Assembly: GCF_016808335.1 (NCBI RefSeq)
Contig: NC_053146.1
Span: forward strand, 29,303,495-29,367,494
Reading direction: 5' to 3'
Source: Panicum virgatum
Taxonomy: Eukaryota; Streptophyta; Magnoliopsida; Poales; Poaceae
DNA length: 64,000 nt
Shown here: in pieces, positions 1 through 12,777 of the stretch
How positions within the stretch are numbered: position 1 is the first letter of the stretch
Layout of the letters: each line of letters starts with the position of its first letter
Translations under genes and position numbers: made by a program
The notes under the pieces: generated by a model
Databases searched by the model: none
What the model saw: only the letters and a program-made list of their open reading frames with translations
Told to the model about the DNA's origin: nothing

Positions 1-1571
1 CACCCGGGGAACCCCCCTAATCAAAGGAGAATAACCCCCCTAATCAAAAGGAGGATCTGGGCCGCTCATGACCGTGAGCACGGCTAGTATACCAGTTTTA
101 CACTCTGCAGAGGTTGCACATCTTTACCCACAAGTCGTGAGCTACGCTAGTTGTTCATCACACTTTCGTAGGTGAGATGACTATCAAACTCACTACGAGG
201 CCTTTACAAAGAATCTCGTTGGTAAGGAGCAACCGTGAGGGTTGGATCGGCGACTATGGAGCAGGTCTAGTGGGCGTCAAGACACAGAAGCACAGACGAG
301 GCCACTCAGTACGAGGGCCATAGAAGCTTACCACCCTTGCCCCACAAGTAAGTTACTCCAAACCAAAAAGACCTAATTAATAAGCCAAGACCGTCTCATT
401 CCAGTCTTGTGGTAGCGCTGTTGTCCCAGGTTGTCGCTCTATGAACCGGTCCTTATGGAGAGTGGCCAACCAAGCACTAAGCACCGTGCTGGCCCCCTAA
501 ACCATGTTTCTAAAAAAACCAATTTTTAACAAGACGTGAGCCACTCAAGCACAGATCACATAGGGCCACTCCCAGAAATAAGTTGCATATACCATTAACC
601 AAATTAATTAACAAGGACCATTATGTGTGAGAGCGCAGCAACCTAGCACAACTAACCAAAATGCAACCCAAGGGATATACAAAGGATATAAAGTGGCTAG
701 GAAAATCCTTATAGGCATACAATATTAAAATGCAGTATGAAAATGTATTTAAAGTGATAGGTGTTGTTCATGTTATACTTGCCTTCCTCAAAGTGTTCTT
801 GCTGCTCGAAGTGTCTCGCGGAAGCTGGCTCCTGGTACTCCTCTGAAGGATCAACGTCTCCTCACGATCACAACGCCAAAACAAGTCCAGCACATACACA
901 TACATGCAAACAAGAGCAAACACTAAGAAACAATACAACAATACATCCCGCGGCGGCGCGGCTCGGGGCTCGCCGGAGAAAGCCATCCTGGCGTTCCCTT
1001 GGCTAATTCGGGCCGGGGTTTGGCTCTGGAGCATGCCCGTGGCACGCGTGATCCACTGGTGGCCCTAGCGTGGGAGTTCGTCCAGCAGGACCATTTCTGG
1101 CCATGGCGCGACGGCGGAGAAACGTCAGCGGCCGGTGCTCTGGCACCCAGGGTGGCCTACTGTCTTCAGGTGCGGGCGCAAAAGGAAAAGGAGGTCAGGA
1201 GGTGGCTTACCGAAACTTGGAACAGGCGGAGGCGTGACGCAGATGTGCCGGCGGCGAGGTCGGGCTGTGGCGTGCAGGCGGAGCTCGGATGGAGCTCGAG
1301 GAGGAGGCGATGCGGTGGAGCTCCAAGCCTGCTGATCCGCCCAATCGATCCGTGCGGGTCCTGCAGAGGTGCAGAGGGGATCAGGGAGGTCAGGGATCGC
1401 CGGAGGCGAGGAAACGGGCGGCGGACCGGGTTACCTTGCGGCGGCGCTCTGGGGAAATCTCGGCGCAGGTGTGGACCGGGGTCAGGGCAGTGAGCTCGGG
1501 GAACTTCTTGGGCTCGAGGTGAAGCTACGGCGTGACTCGGGGGAGGCTGCGGTGTGGCGGAGCGGCGTGGC
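1..1571 (-). mobile_element. Element B, distal part of a long LTR (probably solo LTR or LTR of a chromovirus)
   Basis: Read on the minus strand, this is the downstream part of a long LTR of the same family as element D (9614-13090). The two align through the block with GTGTAAAACT (here 61-112, in D 12401-12455), exon 2 and the GC-rich first exon. The copy is cut by the window edge at base 1, at a point matching about D 12505, so the last 0.6 kb of the LTR is missing. Element C interrupts it at 1572; the rest is at 15550-16494. The GC-rich stretch 950-1571 holds several overlapping open frames, but none resembles a known protein and they most likely reflect base composition. Confidence 0.8.
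783..857 (-). other. Putative LTR exon 2 of element B
   Basis: On the minus strand a 75-nt open segment begins after AG and ends before a GC-type donor (GAAG|GCAAGT). In phase 1 it reads as an acidic, glutamine-rich peptide starting DVDPSEE and ending FEQQEHFEE. The same start and end motifs occur in D exon 2 (90 nt); the 15-nt length difference keeps the frame. Exon 3 of this copy would lie beyond the left edge. Whether it is spliced is inferred from comparison only. Confidence 0.5.
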
Positions 1572-2972
1572 TGTGGACGCTCCTTAGCGCCCCCGATTTG
1601 TATACCGCAAACGCACGGTTCGTGTAGGTTTTCCCTTAGAGTATTCCCCCAATGTTTATCAATCCACAGAACCAAAGATACAAGAAACAATCTACTAGCA
1701 TAGAGATTCCTTTGTGTTGAGATGGTGAAAAACGAATCTAATCTACTAAAACAACAAACACCGAAGGTAGCAAGAGAAAGTTAGAAATAACCAATCTAGA
1801 TCACCTAGATCGTGCATATGTTGTAGTTCCAGCTAGATGTAGTGAAGTAAGATAGACGTGAATCTCAATGAAAAGCATCTTTAAACTCAAAATCTCCAAT
1901 CCGATCCCTCGATACCCCACCTACTCAGTGGCAACGCCCTGTCACGACGCCCCCCTTTGGATGAAAGTACCCTGAAGCAAGCCGAACCCCCTTTGGTAGT
2001 TCCGCCATGAACCTCCAGCCACCATGACTACAAGATCATGCTAAGCGATCTATCTCGATAATAGATCTAGGATGAAGCAAACCCAAAGAAAAGAACGAAA
2101 TCGAAAGAGAGAACATGGTCGCTAAACATTCGGAATCACAACTAACTTCACCATGAATGATTGTACATCACAAGATCACAACCGGGGCCTACCTTGATCT
2201 TGATGATCCAAGCTCCAGAACTACGATGTGGTCTTCCTTGCAAGGTTCCCACGTCGGCTAGGGAAGCCCCTAGACAACTAGCACGACCCTCGGCTCTCCG
2301 AGAGGTGTCCCTCTATCTTCTCTGCTCCTTGGCGTCGTCTCCCGAATTGATCTCCTCGTGAACCTTGGGGAGGGGTCTTTAAATAGCCTCAGGAAACCCT
2401 AGGTCAAAGGGGAGGCCGAACCGCCTCAAAAAGGGGCTGGGCCATGGCCAGGCCGGCCTGGCCCATTTCTTCGCCGCCTCGTGTCCTCCTTTCTCCACAA
2501 GTCTCCTGGAGTCTTCTAGAGTTTATGCCTTTCACGATTGCACCCCATTAGACGTCGTTATCTTCGATATTTCTTCGAGGAAAAGGATTGGATGGAAAAT
2601 CCTTGTTTAAATCTCTATTAACTTTGCTTAGCCCCGAAGTATCTTGATCTTATCTTGTGGGCTTTGTCCTTTGGGCTTCATTGGAGGGTGGATGTGCACG
2701 AACGGGCCTCTAATCATCATGGCCTTTGGTCCTTTGTTCGGGCATTGGCCTTCGTATTTCTTCGTTTCATCGCGTGATCGTGGGCCTCGTCATTTCATGC
2801 TCCAAAATTGGTCAAAAACCTGCAAAAACGAAGTACCTCCAAAATATATGTGCAAACCCGAAAACGACCTATAATTGGGCCGAGGTTCGGATGTTTAGTG
2901 ATTTTGATATTAAATTCATGCCATTATCAAAGTTAAACATGGGATAAAATGGATACTTAAGGAGCGCCAACA
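1572..2972 (-). repeat. 3' LTR of element C
   Basis: 1401 bp, matching 14134-15549 along its whole length. On the minus strand it runs from TGTTGGCGCTCC to GGAGCGTCCACA. It has a TATA-like box near its middle and a GGCCGGCC-type palindrome about 60-80 bp upstream of that box (2440-2465). Compared with the 5' LTR it has a short deletion inside the palindrome pair. Confidence 0.9.
2377..2385 (-). promoter_or_regulatory. TATA-like box of C 3' LTR
   Basis: Minus-strand TATTTAAAG in the GC-rich centre of the LTR, with an identical copy at 14938-14946. Position and spacing fit the LTR promoter of plant retroelements; activity is not shown. Confidence 0.5.
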
Positions 2973-2984
2973 TTCCCCGCATGC
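2973..2984 (-). other. Polypurine tract of element C
   Basis: Minus-strand GCATGCGGGGAA directly precedes the 3' LTR, where plus-strand priming is expected. It is short and not purely purine. Confidence 0.5.
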
Positions 2985-4884
2985 TTAAACCTTGCTCGTC
3001 CTCGAGTAAGTCTTTGATAAAAATCAGCATTGCCTTTCAGTGTCCAATCCCTGCACTTGATCATACACGAGAAAACACAATGCTCCCAAAAATATTTTGC
3101 AGTTAATAGTTCAAGTAGTAACCAGCTCTTTCAATGTGGAAGGTAGATACAAGTTAAATGCTTCCCCACAATTATTAAGCACATGCTCTCAAAATTAAAC
3201 AAGTCTCAGAATTAAGAAAGTAAGTTCCATAAATAATGCTAAACCAAGATCAATAATTTAAACCTCATTGCAGTTTGCTCATGGAAACTCTCAGCTCATC
3301 TTGTCTCTCAAACTTGCTAGAACTTTCTCCTTTCTTTCTCTCATATGTATATGTGAGGCTTTATCTATAGCTCTGGAAAGGTTAGTCCTAACAAAAGATA
3401 TTATAATAAAGATATTATCAAAATAAGAAATACTTCTTATGGATTTACTGAGACTCGTCAAAAAGACCATTGGAAAATAATTTCTTTATGGAGAGGGAGA
3501 GAATTGAACACACACTTTAGATGGTGGACATGTGCAAATGGCAACGATTGATCCCAAGGCACAACTGAAGTCCTTGTTATCGGATTTCACATGGTTGGAA
3601 TAATTGAGTATAGAATAATCTTCAAAGTACCTGGAGTTTAATGAAGCTAAAGGAACCGAGGAGCTTTTCATCATCATTCATTTTTTTTTCTTTTCTCTCT
3701 CCCTTTTTTTTCTTTCTTTCTTTTTGCTCCTCAGAACCGTTGGCAACACAATGTACTTACTCCACCTCCCCCCATGCTTGAACGTTTGCTTGTCCTCAAG
3801 CAATGAAGTGATGATAACTTGATGGAGTGAGTGCACAAAACCTTTATCAATTCTCTGGACTCAACTTTGGAATTCAAGGGAGCATCTCCTTGTGAAAGAT
3901 TGAAGCCAACAGAGGAGGAAAAGGGGCAGGCCGGCCGGCCTAGGGGTGTTGGGCCGGCCGGCCTACTGCCTGTAGGCCTCCACTTCTTCGGATTTTTCTT
4001 CTGCGAACTCTTTGATGCTTCCCAAGCTTATGTTTTACTGAATTTTGCTCTTGATTCCACTGTTTTGCCGTCGAAATAAAAATATATACTCAATATATAG
4101 GTTGTGGTCAAGGAGGTGTTTAACAAAAAAGATGTTTTTGGTTAAGGGTGGATATCCAGTGAGGTTTGCGATGTTCCCGGTATAGAAACTCACAATGCAT
4201 GGATAGAATGGCTAGCAAAAGAGAGGTACGCAAAAATACGGAATGGTCAGCTTCTTAGTCTCGTACCAAAGAAGATAAATCCTGAATTAATTCACCTGAA
4301 AATAATTCTTGCTCTATGGTTTGTTATGATATATCATTTAGGCTTGTAGAAGGGTAGAGCAATTGTAAAAGGTATCATTGACAAGGTTAGCTCAAAATTA
4401 AATCCAAATTAAATTTTCCTTGACAAGCTTAAGTAAGAGAGCAAGAATAAAAGATATGGGTCTTAATTTATCATAACCTCCACAATTGAATTAGCCGGCA
4501 TTTAATTAATTTTCAGATCATGTTAGAGAGAGCATTAGTTTAATCATGCATAAACCAAGTACAAGAAAGTAGACAAGGCGGCAACGATCATCATATTTTA
4601 TCATGGCACAAACTTTCTATCATCATTACTAACCATAACATTAAAGCGTGGGTGATGCATTTATTTATTATGGTTATGAAAACAAAAGAAAGCAAATTGC
4701 ATACATGCTGAAAAATAAATAAAACAGAAAAATTGTTACACACATACAAGCTTGCACACATGCTGAAAATAAATGAAAAGAAATAGAAAAATCCAAACCA
4801 CACATGCGAGCATTTTATTCATGGTCTTGTCGTCGATCACTCTCCTTGATTGGCTTTTGCGTTGTATCCTTGGTCATAATACTG
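2985..4884 (-). other. Untranslated 3' region of element C
   Basis: No supported gene. AT-rich with a pyrimidine-rich run on the plus strand near 3680-3730. A paired palindrome (two GGCCGGCCGGCC-type blocks, 3928-3963) matches the ones seen in Athila-type LTRs in this window. Confidence 0.6.
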
Positions 4885-6446
4885 CTAAAATGCTCCTCCA
4901 TCAAATTGTTCCGGTGGCGCTAGGCCTAGAAGTCCCATTTGATATGCAATTCCCGCGGTTCCATCTTCTAGTTGGCTTGTGTGCCTCCGGATGGCGTCTA
5001 TGTCTTCCATGTTTCTTCTTGCATAGGCACCCATGATTCTCATTCCTTGTTCCGGTTGAGGGAGGTCAAAAAATTGTGCTCCAAATGACGGGTCGGGCAT
5101 CTCTCCTTGGTATTATGGGGGTGGGTAGCCATAGTTGCTAAAAGGTGGGGGCGCCGGGTACACTGGTGGAGGCGCCGCCATCCCATGCCCCCATGCTTGA
5201 TCTTGGTTTCCTTCCCATTGACTCATCCATCCTTGCGGGTGTCCTTGTCCACTTGATGCGCCTTGAAATTCATTCGTCCAATAAGCGGAACTTGGTGGTG
5301 GAAGCTTTACTTCTAAATTTTCTTGTTGTGCCGACTCCGATGTTCCTTCAATCAACCTTCCTGGACATAATATTTTTGTTTTCTTCACTTTGGCTACAAT
5401 GTTTTCAACTCGCCAATCGGTCCTTCCTCTTGCGAATAATTTAAGCCTTTGATCGGGGAGGGAAATATCCATCTCAGAAATAGTGAATCCCTTCTTTTCA
5501 TCCCCTCCAATATAATGGCCTTGCATCAAATGTTCAATCTCAATATCTCTTCCCGGGACATAATATTTTTGGATCACTCGTAACCCCGGATTCATGGCTC
5601 GGGCTATCATTGTGAGATAACACCCCGAACCAACTTCTCCCGTACCGGATGATGCTTCACAAATCCACCCTTCAACCATGATGTAGGTGGGATCAATCAC
5701 TTGCTTCTTCACCAAGAGTGGAATATTTGGAGGGTCACATTACTTATATTCTTCCTTTGGTGGTTGACATCTTTTGCTATCTTTATCCAAAATTCATCAA
5801 GCTCTCCATCTTCAACTTGCACCATTTCATATGCATTACTTTTGAATCGGAGCAAACTCCCTATTTCTCCATAGGTGATGACTTTTTCTTCATTCTTTAC
5901 CCGAAATTTCAGACATGGAACTTCTTCATCATCCACCACTTCCGTTGTTTTCTCCAGTGTCATGAACATCTCCAAAGCCACTTCTTCTTGCATGTCTACC
6001 GTGACACCGTCGGAAAATAACTTCCAACCAATGTTCTCCAAGAGTTGGTAGATGTCATGATGAAATCCCAACTTCTCCAATGCTTCATCATCAAAATCAT
6101 AGTTTGCTCACAGCCTTCCCTTCATGAACTTGAGCCTTTCTTTTTCTTCCTTCGACAAGATAATAAACCCATATTCTGAATTCTTGGGCTTGTATGGTGG
6201 TGGTGCGGATGACCTTGTCGAACGCTGTGGAGGAGGTGACATCCCTTCGATGAATCTCATGGAGGAGCTTCTCGGGTCTCTCATCCCACCAAGGAGCAAC
6301 ATGTCGCTACTTGGTGTGGGGTTGTCTTCCTCCATGCTCCGCGGAGACTCGGACACCGCGTGCCTCCGTGAAGAACTTGCCGATCCGTCGGATGTCGATG
6401 AACGTGTCCTTCTCCTCCTGGTGACGAACCTCATGATGCCACTCAT
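4885..6446 (-). pseudogene. ATHILA-family ORF of element C (broken)
   Basis: A likely start is the methionine at 6446 (MSGIMRFVTRRRRTR), although the open frame extends back to 6689. The first 110 residues are basic and serine-rich. Next comes a segment with YQLLENIGWKLF and YGEIGSLLRF, the pattern of the Pfam ATHILA ORF-1 family found downstream of pol in Athila-type elements. It ends in a proline- and glycine-rich tail with YGYPPP and a short last segment. It is broken by TGA near 6090 (probably CGA before), a one-base frame change near 5712, and TAA near 5103 (probably CAA before). The role of this family is not settled; an envelope-like or accessory role has been proposed for related ORFs. 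Confidence 0.7.
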
Positions 6447-7874
6447 GGTGACTCCTTGCTGCACACACTTCAAAAACAAACACACCGGGGGTTTCTTGCT
6501 GGCAGGAGTACAATATATCGAAGAGTGGAGCAAACTAGGATTTGTGGCAAATTTTCGGAGATTTTTGGAGTAGATTTTGGTGGACGAATTTTTCAGGGCT
6601 CTAACTGATGTTTCTGGGTGAAGAACTTGAAGAACATAAGCAATGAACTGAGTGAGGAGCGTACCTGTCAAAGGGGAGCACCAGAGCACTTAAAAAGGGG
6701 CCAGGCCGGCCGGCCTAGGGCCTTGGAGCCGGCTAGCCTAGGGCATTTTTGGCTCTCCTCCACTTCAATTTTCTCTTGTGGCTTGCTGGTGCAATTATTT
6801 GCTTCTGTCCAGTACATCTTTCATGCTTTGCACCATCCAAATCCTGTGAACCACTCCTTCTTTGCCTTTGATGTCCACTTGCAACATTATTTCTTCACTT
6901 TGTGTCATTCACCTTGTCCCATGCTTAATCATTCATCACATGGTGCCATCTTTGCTGAAAATCACATGTCCTTCCCATGAATGGCTGCTCCCTCCTTTGG
7001 ATTATTTGCATGTGGTGGGGTAGAGAGCACGATTTCTTCCCGTGAACTCACTTTGATCAATGGATGTTAATCAAGCACATAAACCCTCTCCAAATCATGC
7101 TTAGATGTTTAATCCTCCTCTAACTTCGAAATTTCAGAATTGACTCAAAGCATGCATTGAGCTTAAATGGATAATCAGAGGGGAATTAAAACATCTTTAC
7201 ATTTGTAAGTCGAAAAATATTTCCCGACTACATTAATTTTGGTTGCACCAGAACTGTTCACTTTCATGAATTGATAGCGAACAATCTCGAATTCAACCGT
7301 GGGTCTTGGGTTTAGGTTCTAATTTTTTGCCAAAATGAGAGAGATTTTTGAAAAAGGGAACAATTAAAGTTAGGAAAATTCTAGTCCTATGATAATGAAA
7401 CTGAAAATTCTCTCTATGTTTGAGCGAACCTACGCATCAAGAATTTAAATGATATAAACATAGCGTGGCTTTACTCATGTTTTTTATCTCAACTTGGTCC
7501 GGCCGTCATGGAGAGAATGGTCGCCAAAAATGGGTATGGAATTTTGGATGTGGCTTTCTCAAGAAGACGCAAATAAATCATAGGATGGCTCATGTCATTG
7601 GTTTAAAATAAGAAACAACATGGAAATGACCGAGCGAATAAAATCCAAATCGAATTGTTCGACCGAACGACCAATTGTTCAAAAGTATATCATGTCCTTG
7701 CGTAGCAAAATTCTCAACTCACTTACCCAAACCTCTCGCGGGTTCTCCTCCCGGCAGCTTATTCTTGACTCGACGAACGGGTTGAACTCCCGGCAGCTTT
7801 ATTCTTGACTCGACGAACGGGTTGCCTCCCGCAAAGCGCTTCGTTTATAGTCTATAGCTAGACTTTCTTCTTCT
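6447..7874 (-). other. Spacer between protease and ATHILA ORF of element C
   Basis: This is where reverse transcriptase, RNase H and integrase would lie in an autonomous Athila element. No trace of the usual motifs is present in any frame. It contains a paired GGCCGGCC-type palindrome (6701-6740) and a short tandem duplication (7748-7824). The ATHILA frame is also open from 6447 to 6689. Confidence 0.6.
7748..7824. repeat. Tandem duplication of 37-38 bp
   Basis: Two copies (7748-7784 and 7787-7824) of a unit starting CTCCCGGCAGCTT and ending GACGAACGGGTTG, separated by two bases and differing by a single T. It lies just downstream of the protease frame. Confidence 0.85.
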
Positions 7875-9613
7875 TCACTTTGGACCAATGCTTGGTGATG
7901 GCGCTGCACTCTTGGGTACCCACTTCCGCACAATCCATGGTGCGGGTTTGTCTTCTAGGTTAGTCGTCTTTTTAGTCTTCACAGGCGGGCTTTTAGCTTT
8001 CTTCTTGACGGGTGCAGCGATCTTCCTTATCGCGATGGACGCGATGACTTCTATCTCCTTCTTCGCTTCCATCTTGTTCGGCTCCTCCTCTTTCTTTGGC
8101 TTCTCCTCTGTGATACGGTGGTGAGGCGGAACATATTTGACATTGATCATGTTGCATACCTCGAGGCGTTGACGAAACTTGAATTCGCTTGTGGTGCCAT
8201 TGATGTCGAACTTTATCTCCCCCTTGCCAACGTCGATGTTCGCCCTTGCGGTCTTGAGGAAAGGCCTCCCAAGTATGAGAGGCGCCTTGCTCCCTTCTCC
8301 CATATCGAGAATCACAAAGTCAATGGGGGCTAAGTGTTCTCCAATCTTCACAGGCATGTCTTCGGCGATTCCCAAAGGATAGCGAACGGAATTGTCCGCT
8401 AACTCTAGGCACATGGCGGTGGGTTCCAGCTCTGGTAAACTTAGCTTCTCGAACACGTTCTTTGGCATGACGCTCACATTTGCACCGAGATCACAAAGTG
8501 CTCTTTCGAACATAAGAGATCCAATGGAACATGGGATGGCAGGACATCCGGGGTCCCTCTTCTTCTCAGGAGCTTCATTAGCGATCGCCGCGCTACACTC
8601 CTCGGTTAGCTTGACGGTGCTTGGTGGTATCTCGCGCTTGTTTCCCATGATGTCTTTGAAGTAGCGAGAATATGTTGGAACTTGTAGAGCGTCCAAGAGC
8701 GGCATGTTGATGCTCAACCTGCGTACCATGTCAGCAAATTTGTTGAATTGCTCATCTTCATGTTTACCTTTGCAGTATCGTGGCCTTGGTGGTAGAATCT
8801 TGGTGTCTATATCATCTATTTCAAACTCCAGCTCTTCAGTGACTATTTTTGGCGTAGGAGTAGGCGCCTTCTCCTTGATGATGGTCTCCACTTCAACTCT
8901 TGGCTTAGGCTTCCTTGCTCCCGCCGCATGTTCGGGTTCTTCAGTCTCCTTTCCCGAGCGAGTTTGAATTGCCTTTGCCATCTCTGGACCTTGAGGTTGC
9001 CCCGGCAATTTTCCTTCGTTGCTAGATAAGCGTCCGGCGAGCTGGGCTACTTGCGTTTCTAGCATCTTCATCATGTTGAGTACTTGAAGGTTAGAGCTCC
9101 CGACCTCCGTCACCATTGCCGTCAATGTTCTCCAAGATCATGTCCATAGCCTTGAACTTGGTGATGGTGTCCTTGTTGATCTTGCCTTGCTCCTCCATGA
9201 ACTCCTTCAATTGTATACGAAGAGGCACCGAGTTTTGAATGGAAGAGCTTTCATTAAATTGGGGTCTACCTTGCCCGTAGCGGAAGTTGGGTTGCGGGAT
9301 CCATTCTCCCTTCTTCATGTAGTCGAGCATCTTGGCTTCCTCCGGGCAATTCTTTTGGACATGGCCGTACTCTCCACATTCTTCACATGTAGACCTTGCT
9401 TCGGCCGCCCTCAAATCAATAGCTTGGGCTTCTCTCTTTTCCACTTCCATCTTCTCCAACCTTCTCATGAGCGAGTAGATCTTCCCTTCTAGCACTTCTT
9501 CACGTTCCACTTGCAATACACTCTTCGCGGAGCCCATGGCTTGGAGTGGTTGTAGGCGCCCCGATGATGCCCATGCGTCATTATCTGCCACCTTCTTGAA
9601 TAGCTTGAAAACT
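7875..9613 (-). pseudogene. Element C gag C-terminal part and aspartic protease (broken)
   Basis: This continues the gag frame of 13091-13868 after removal of D. It starts KLFKKVADNDAW, carries a zinc knuckle CEECGEYGHVQKNC (about 9380), then a one-base frame change near 9107 after LENIDG. The second segment includes QVAQLAGRL, a linker rich in lysine, glutamate and proline, and a retroviral-type aspartic protease with CDLGANVSVMP and, about 80 residues on, LILGRPFL. The active-site triplet reads D-L-G where D-T/S-G is usual; D-L-G is common in Athila-type proteases. The frame stops at 7875 just after the protease and no reverse transcriptase follows. Confidence 0.85.
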
Positions 9614-11641
9614 TGTAACACCCTAATTTAAATTCCAGCTTTTAATAATAAATTTAATTGGCTTTATTTAAATTTCTAAGGTTTATTGTGTTTAGCCTTG
9701 CATTTAATTTAATTTTGTTTCACAAGTAATTAAAATTTGTCTAGGCTTAAAATTTTTGTTGTGCATTCATGCTGGTGCATACTTTTAATTGAGTGTGGTT
9801 TGAATTCAAATTTTGCATTTGAATTCAAACTTGTTTGAATTAGGAATAGAAAGGGAGCCCAAATCCTAGAGCTAGCCCAGCAGCCCAACCCTCGACCCAG
9901 GCCCAGTCCCACCTCCCCTGGAAACCCAACCCAAATCCCTGGCCCAGCTGAACCCCACGCGGGCCCAACTCCCCTCCGCTCCCCGCGTCCGGCCCAGAGC
10001 CGCGAGCCCAACCCCGCTTCTCCCCCCGTGCGCACCCCGCCCACCAGGCCCACACGCCAGTGTCGCCACCAGCCCAGCAATCCCGCCCCGGCTCAGTCCG
10101 CTCGCCCGGGCCCGCCTGCCAGCGCCTGTGGCCTACTCAGCTCGCCCCCCCCCCCCTCTATCCCACCGATGCCCCGGGCCTGCGCGTCAGCCCCTTCCTC
10201 CTCTTCCCCGCGCCGCGCGCACACATTGGAAGTGCCGCGATCCCCGCCCGGGATGCTCGCCGGCTTTCCGTATCTGGCGCGGACGCCAAGATCCCCGCAG
10301 GCCTTTAATTGGCCCCCCACGGCTTCCCCTGCACCCCATCCACCCACGCGCCGCCCCACACAACCCTAGCCGCCGCAACCGTGCAGCCCCGCCGTGCCGC
10401 ACCTCTGCGCCGACGTAGCCACGCCGCTTCACCACCTCCCCACCCTCGCCGAGCACCGCAGGAGCTCCGCCGGGCTGCTAGGAGTTTTCCCCGAGGTTGC
10501 TGCCCCGATCTCCACCACCATCGCGCCAAATTTTCACCAAGACCTCGTCGCCGGTGAGAAGCTCCGCCCGCTCGATTTCTCGCCGCCGGTGGTCCCTGAC
10601 CCGTCCTGACCCCAGGTTCTTGTTCGCAGCGCAACCCCGCATTGTTCCGAGGAGATCCGGAGCCCGAAGCATCGCGGTGTCGACTCCTCCGCGAAAGACA
10701 CCCACGCCATCGCCGCCGAGCTCGCCGCCGACCCTTCTGCGCCACGTCTCCTTCCAAATTAGAGCACGGTGAGCACCGCCCGGGCCCCTTGATCCCTTTG
10801 CGCTAGATCCCGTAGGCCCTGGCGCGCTCTAGGCGCCCCGGCACCGCGCTCCGGCGAGCTCCGTGGCCGCCGAGCCGCCCTCGCCGTCGAGGGGCCCGTT
10901 CCCAGCCCCGAGCCGCCTCCTTGTGGCCTCCAGTGCGTTACGCACGCCGCGGCGGAGCTCCACGGCCAAGTCCCGGCGCGAATAGCCCCCTGGAACGCCG
11001 GATTCGGCTTATGCCGGCGATCCCCCACCGCGGGAGCACGCCGCCGGCGTGTTCCGCCGCCGCCCCGCGCCCAGACCCTCCTGCGCCGTTAGATCCCGCG
11101 TGGACGCTCCCGATTAGAACCCGATCAGAACAGCTCTGAACCGTTAGATCAAGATCTGACAGCCCTAATCCGTGTGTACCGGTTTGGCCTGGACGTTTTG
11201 TTAAAGAGCCCCTAGCTTTTTCCTGTTTCAACCCGCAGTCCTGAGTTATTCAAAAGAAATTGCAGTTTAGTCCTGTTTTTAGCGCATAGCCCCCTGACCT
11301 TTCTAGATTTAGTACCCGCGGTCCAGCCCTGGTTCTTTTATGAGTTAGACCCTGGAGTTAACGTTTAATTACGTTTAGGCCCTCAGTTTTAGCAGAAAAG
11401 CCCCTGGAACCCTGTTTTTCTTACAAATAAGCCCCTAGAACTTGTTTTTGGCCTAGATAATGCGTTTTAGCTCCGTTTTAAGCGTTCTTTATGTCCACGT
11501 GATCGTTGTAACGAGTAGAACAGTTTAGGCTTAGTTTCTCTTGCTGTTTTTTGTGTATTGATGTACTGTTTATTAGTTTTGGTTAGTGTTTGCTTGTATG
11601 CTTATTATTGTGCTTTGTTTTGGCCATGTGTTCGTGAGTAG

Positions 11642-11731
11642 ACGTTGATCCATCTGAGGAGCCCCAGTACCAGTACCCGGAGCAGCCGTCTTCGGAGCAG
11701 TTTGAGCAGCAGCCAGAGCAGTACGAGGAAG
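11642..11731 (+). other. Putative LTR exon 2 of element D
   Basis: 90 nt, open in phase 1. It follows TAG and ends GAAG|GCAAGT, a good GC-type donor. The peptide begins DVDPSEEPQYQYPEQ and ends EQYEE, very rich in glutamate, glutamine and tyrosine. The B copy keeps both ends and differs by five codons. Confidence 0.55.
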
Positions 11732-12777
11732 GCAAGTATAACATGAACAACCTATCACCTTTAATTACAATTTCATACTGCATTTAATACTGCATGCCTA
11801 TAAGGACTGTCCTAGCCACTTTATATCCTTTATATATACTTGGGTTGCATTTTGGTTAGTTGTGCTAGGTGCCGCGCTATAACACACTCTGGTCCTTTTT
11901 AATTAATTTGATTAATGGTTTACTTGAACTTAATTCTGAGAGTGGCCCTCTGTGTGGATGAGTGGCTCACGTCTCGTTAAAAGATGGTTTTTGTAGAAAC
12001 ATGGTTTAGGGGGCCAGCACGGTGCTTAGTGCTTGGTTGGCCACTCTCCATAAGGACCGGTTCATAGAGCGATAACCTGGGACAACAGCGCTACCACAAG
12101 GCTAGAATGGGATAGACTTGGCTTACTAATTAGGTCTTTTTGGTTTGGAGTAACTTACCTGCGGGGCAAGATTAGTAAGCTTCAACGGTCCCTGCTCCTC
12201 CGGCTTGGTCTGTGCTTGGATTGCGCTCCTGTGCTTGTACCCCCGGAGGTGGGCCCCATCGTTGCTGACCTATCTCTCGCGGTTACGGCTTACCAACGAG
12301 ATTCTTTGTAACGGCCTCGTAGTGAGTCGCTAGTCATCTCACCTAAGGAAGTGTGATGAACCTCTAGCATAGCTCACGACTTGTGGGTAAAGATGTGCAA
12401 CCTTTGCAGAGTGTAAAACTGGTATACTAGCCGTGCTCACGGTTATGAGCGGCCCAGATCCTCCTTTTGATTAGTGGGGTTGTCTCCTTCCGACGAGGGA
12501 GGTGCCTCTCGGGGTTACCTTGGTGGCTTGGTTTTGGTTTGGTTCTCAGTAGTATCATGATTAAATTTGACTAATTACTATGTAACTGGGTTAATGGTAA
12601 TTCATCAACTTGTAGTAAATAGTTTTAATAAAATTTTGCCAACACTTAAAAGCTAATGCAGTTGAGTCAGCCAACCTTAGAGCCTCATAGTTTGTGTTAT
12701 ACTTGTTGAGTACAAGTTGTGTACTCACTCTTGCCTCTTCTCTACTTTTTCCTCTTGGCTACGCTACTGCTGCTCAG

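Noticed and set aside
8118..9621. Plus-strand open frames across the protease/gag of C (such as 8118-8333, 8392-8664, 8704-8967, 9187-9492).
   Set aside because: Antisense shadows of the minus-strand gag-protease, whose motifs are clear.
10028..11139. Several overlapping open frames on both strands in the GC-rich part of D (also 950-1690, 15534-16344, 26295-26821, 35276-36183, 36559-37332, 46129-46833, 49913-50778, 54941-55679).
   Set aside because: They lie in GC-rich LTR first-exon regions where stops are rare in all frames, they overlap one another, and none shows a known domain. Part of one frame per LTR may be exon 1 of the spliced ORF, but the sequence alone does not say which.
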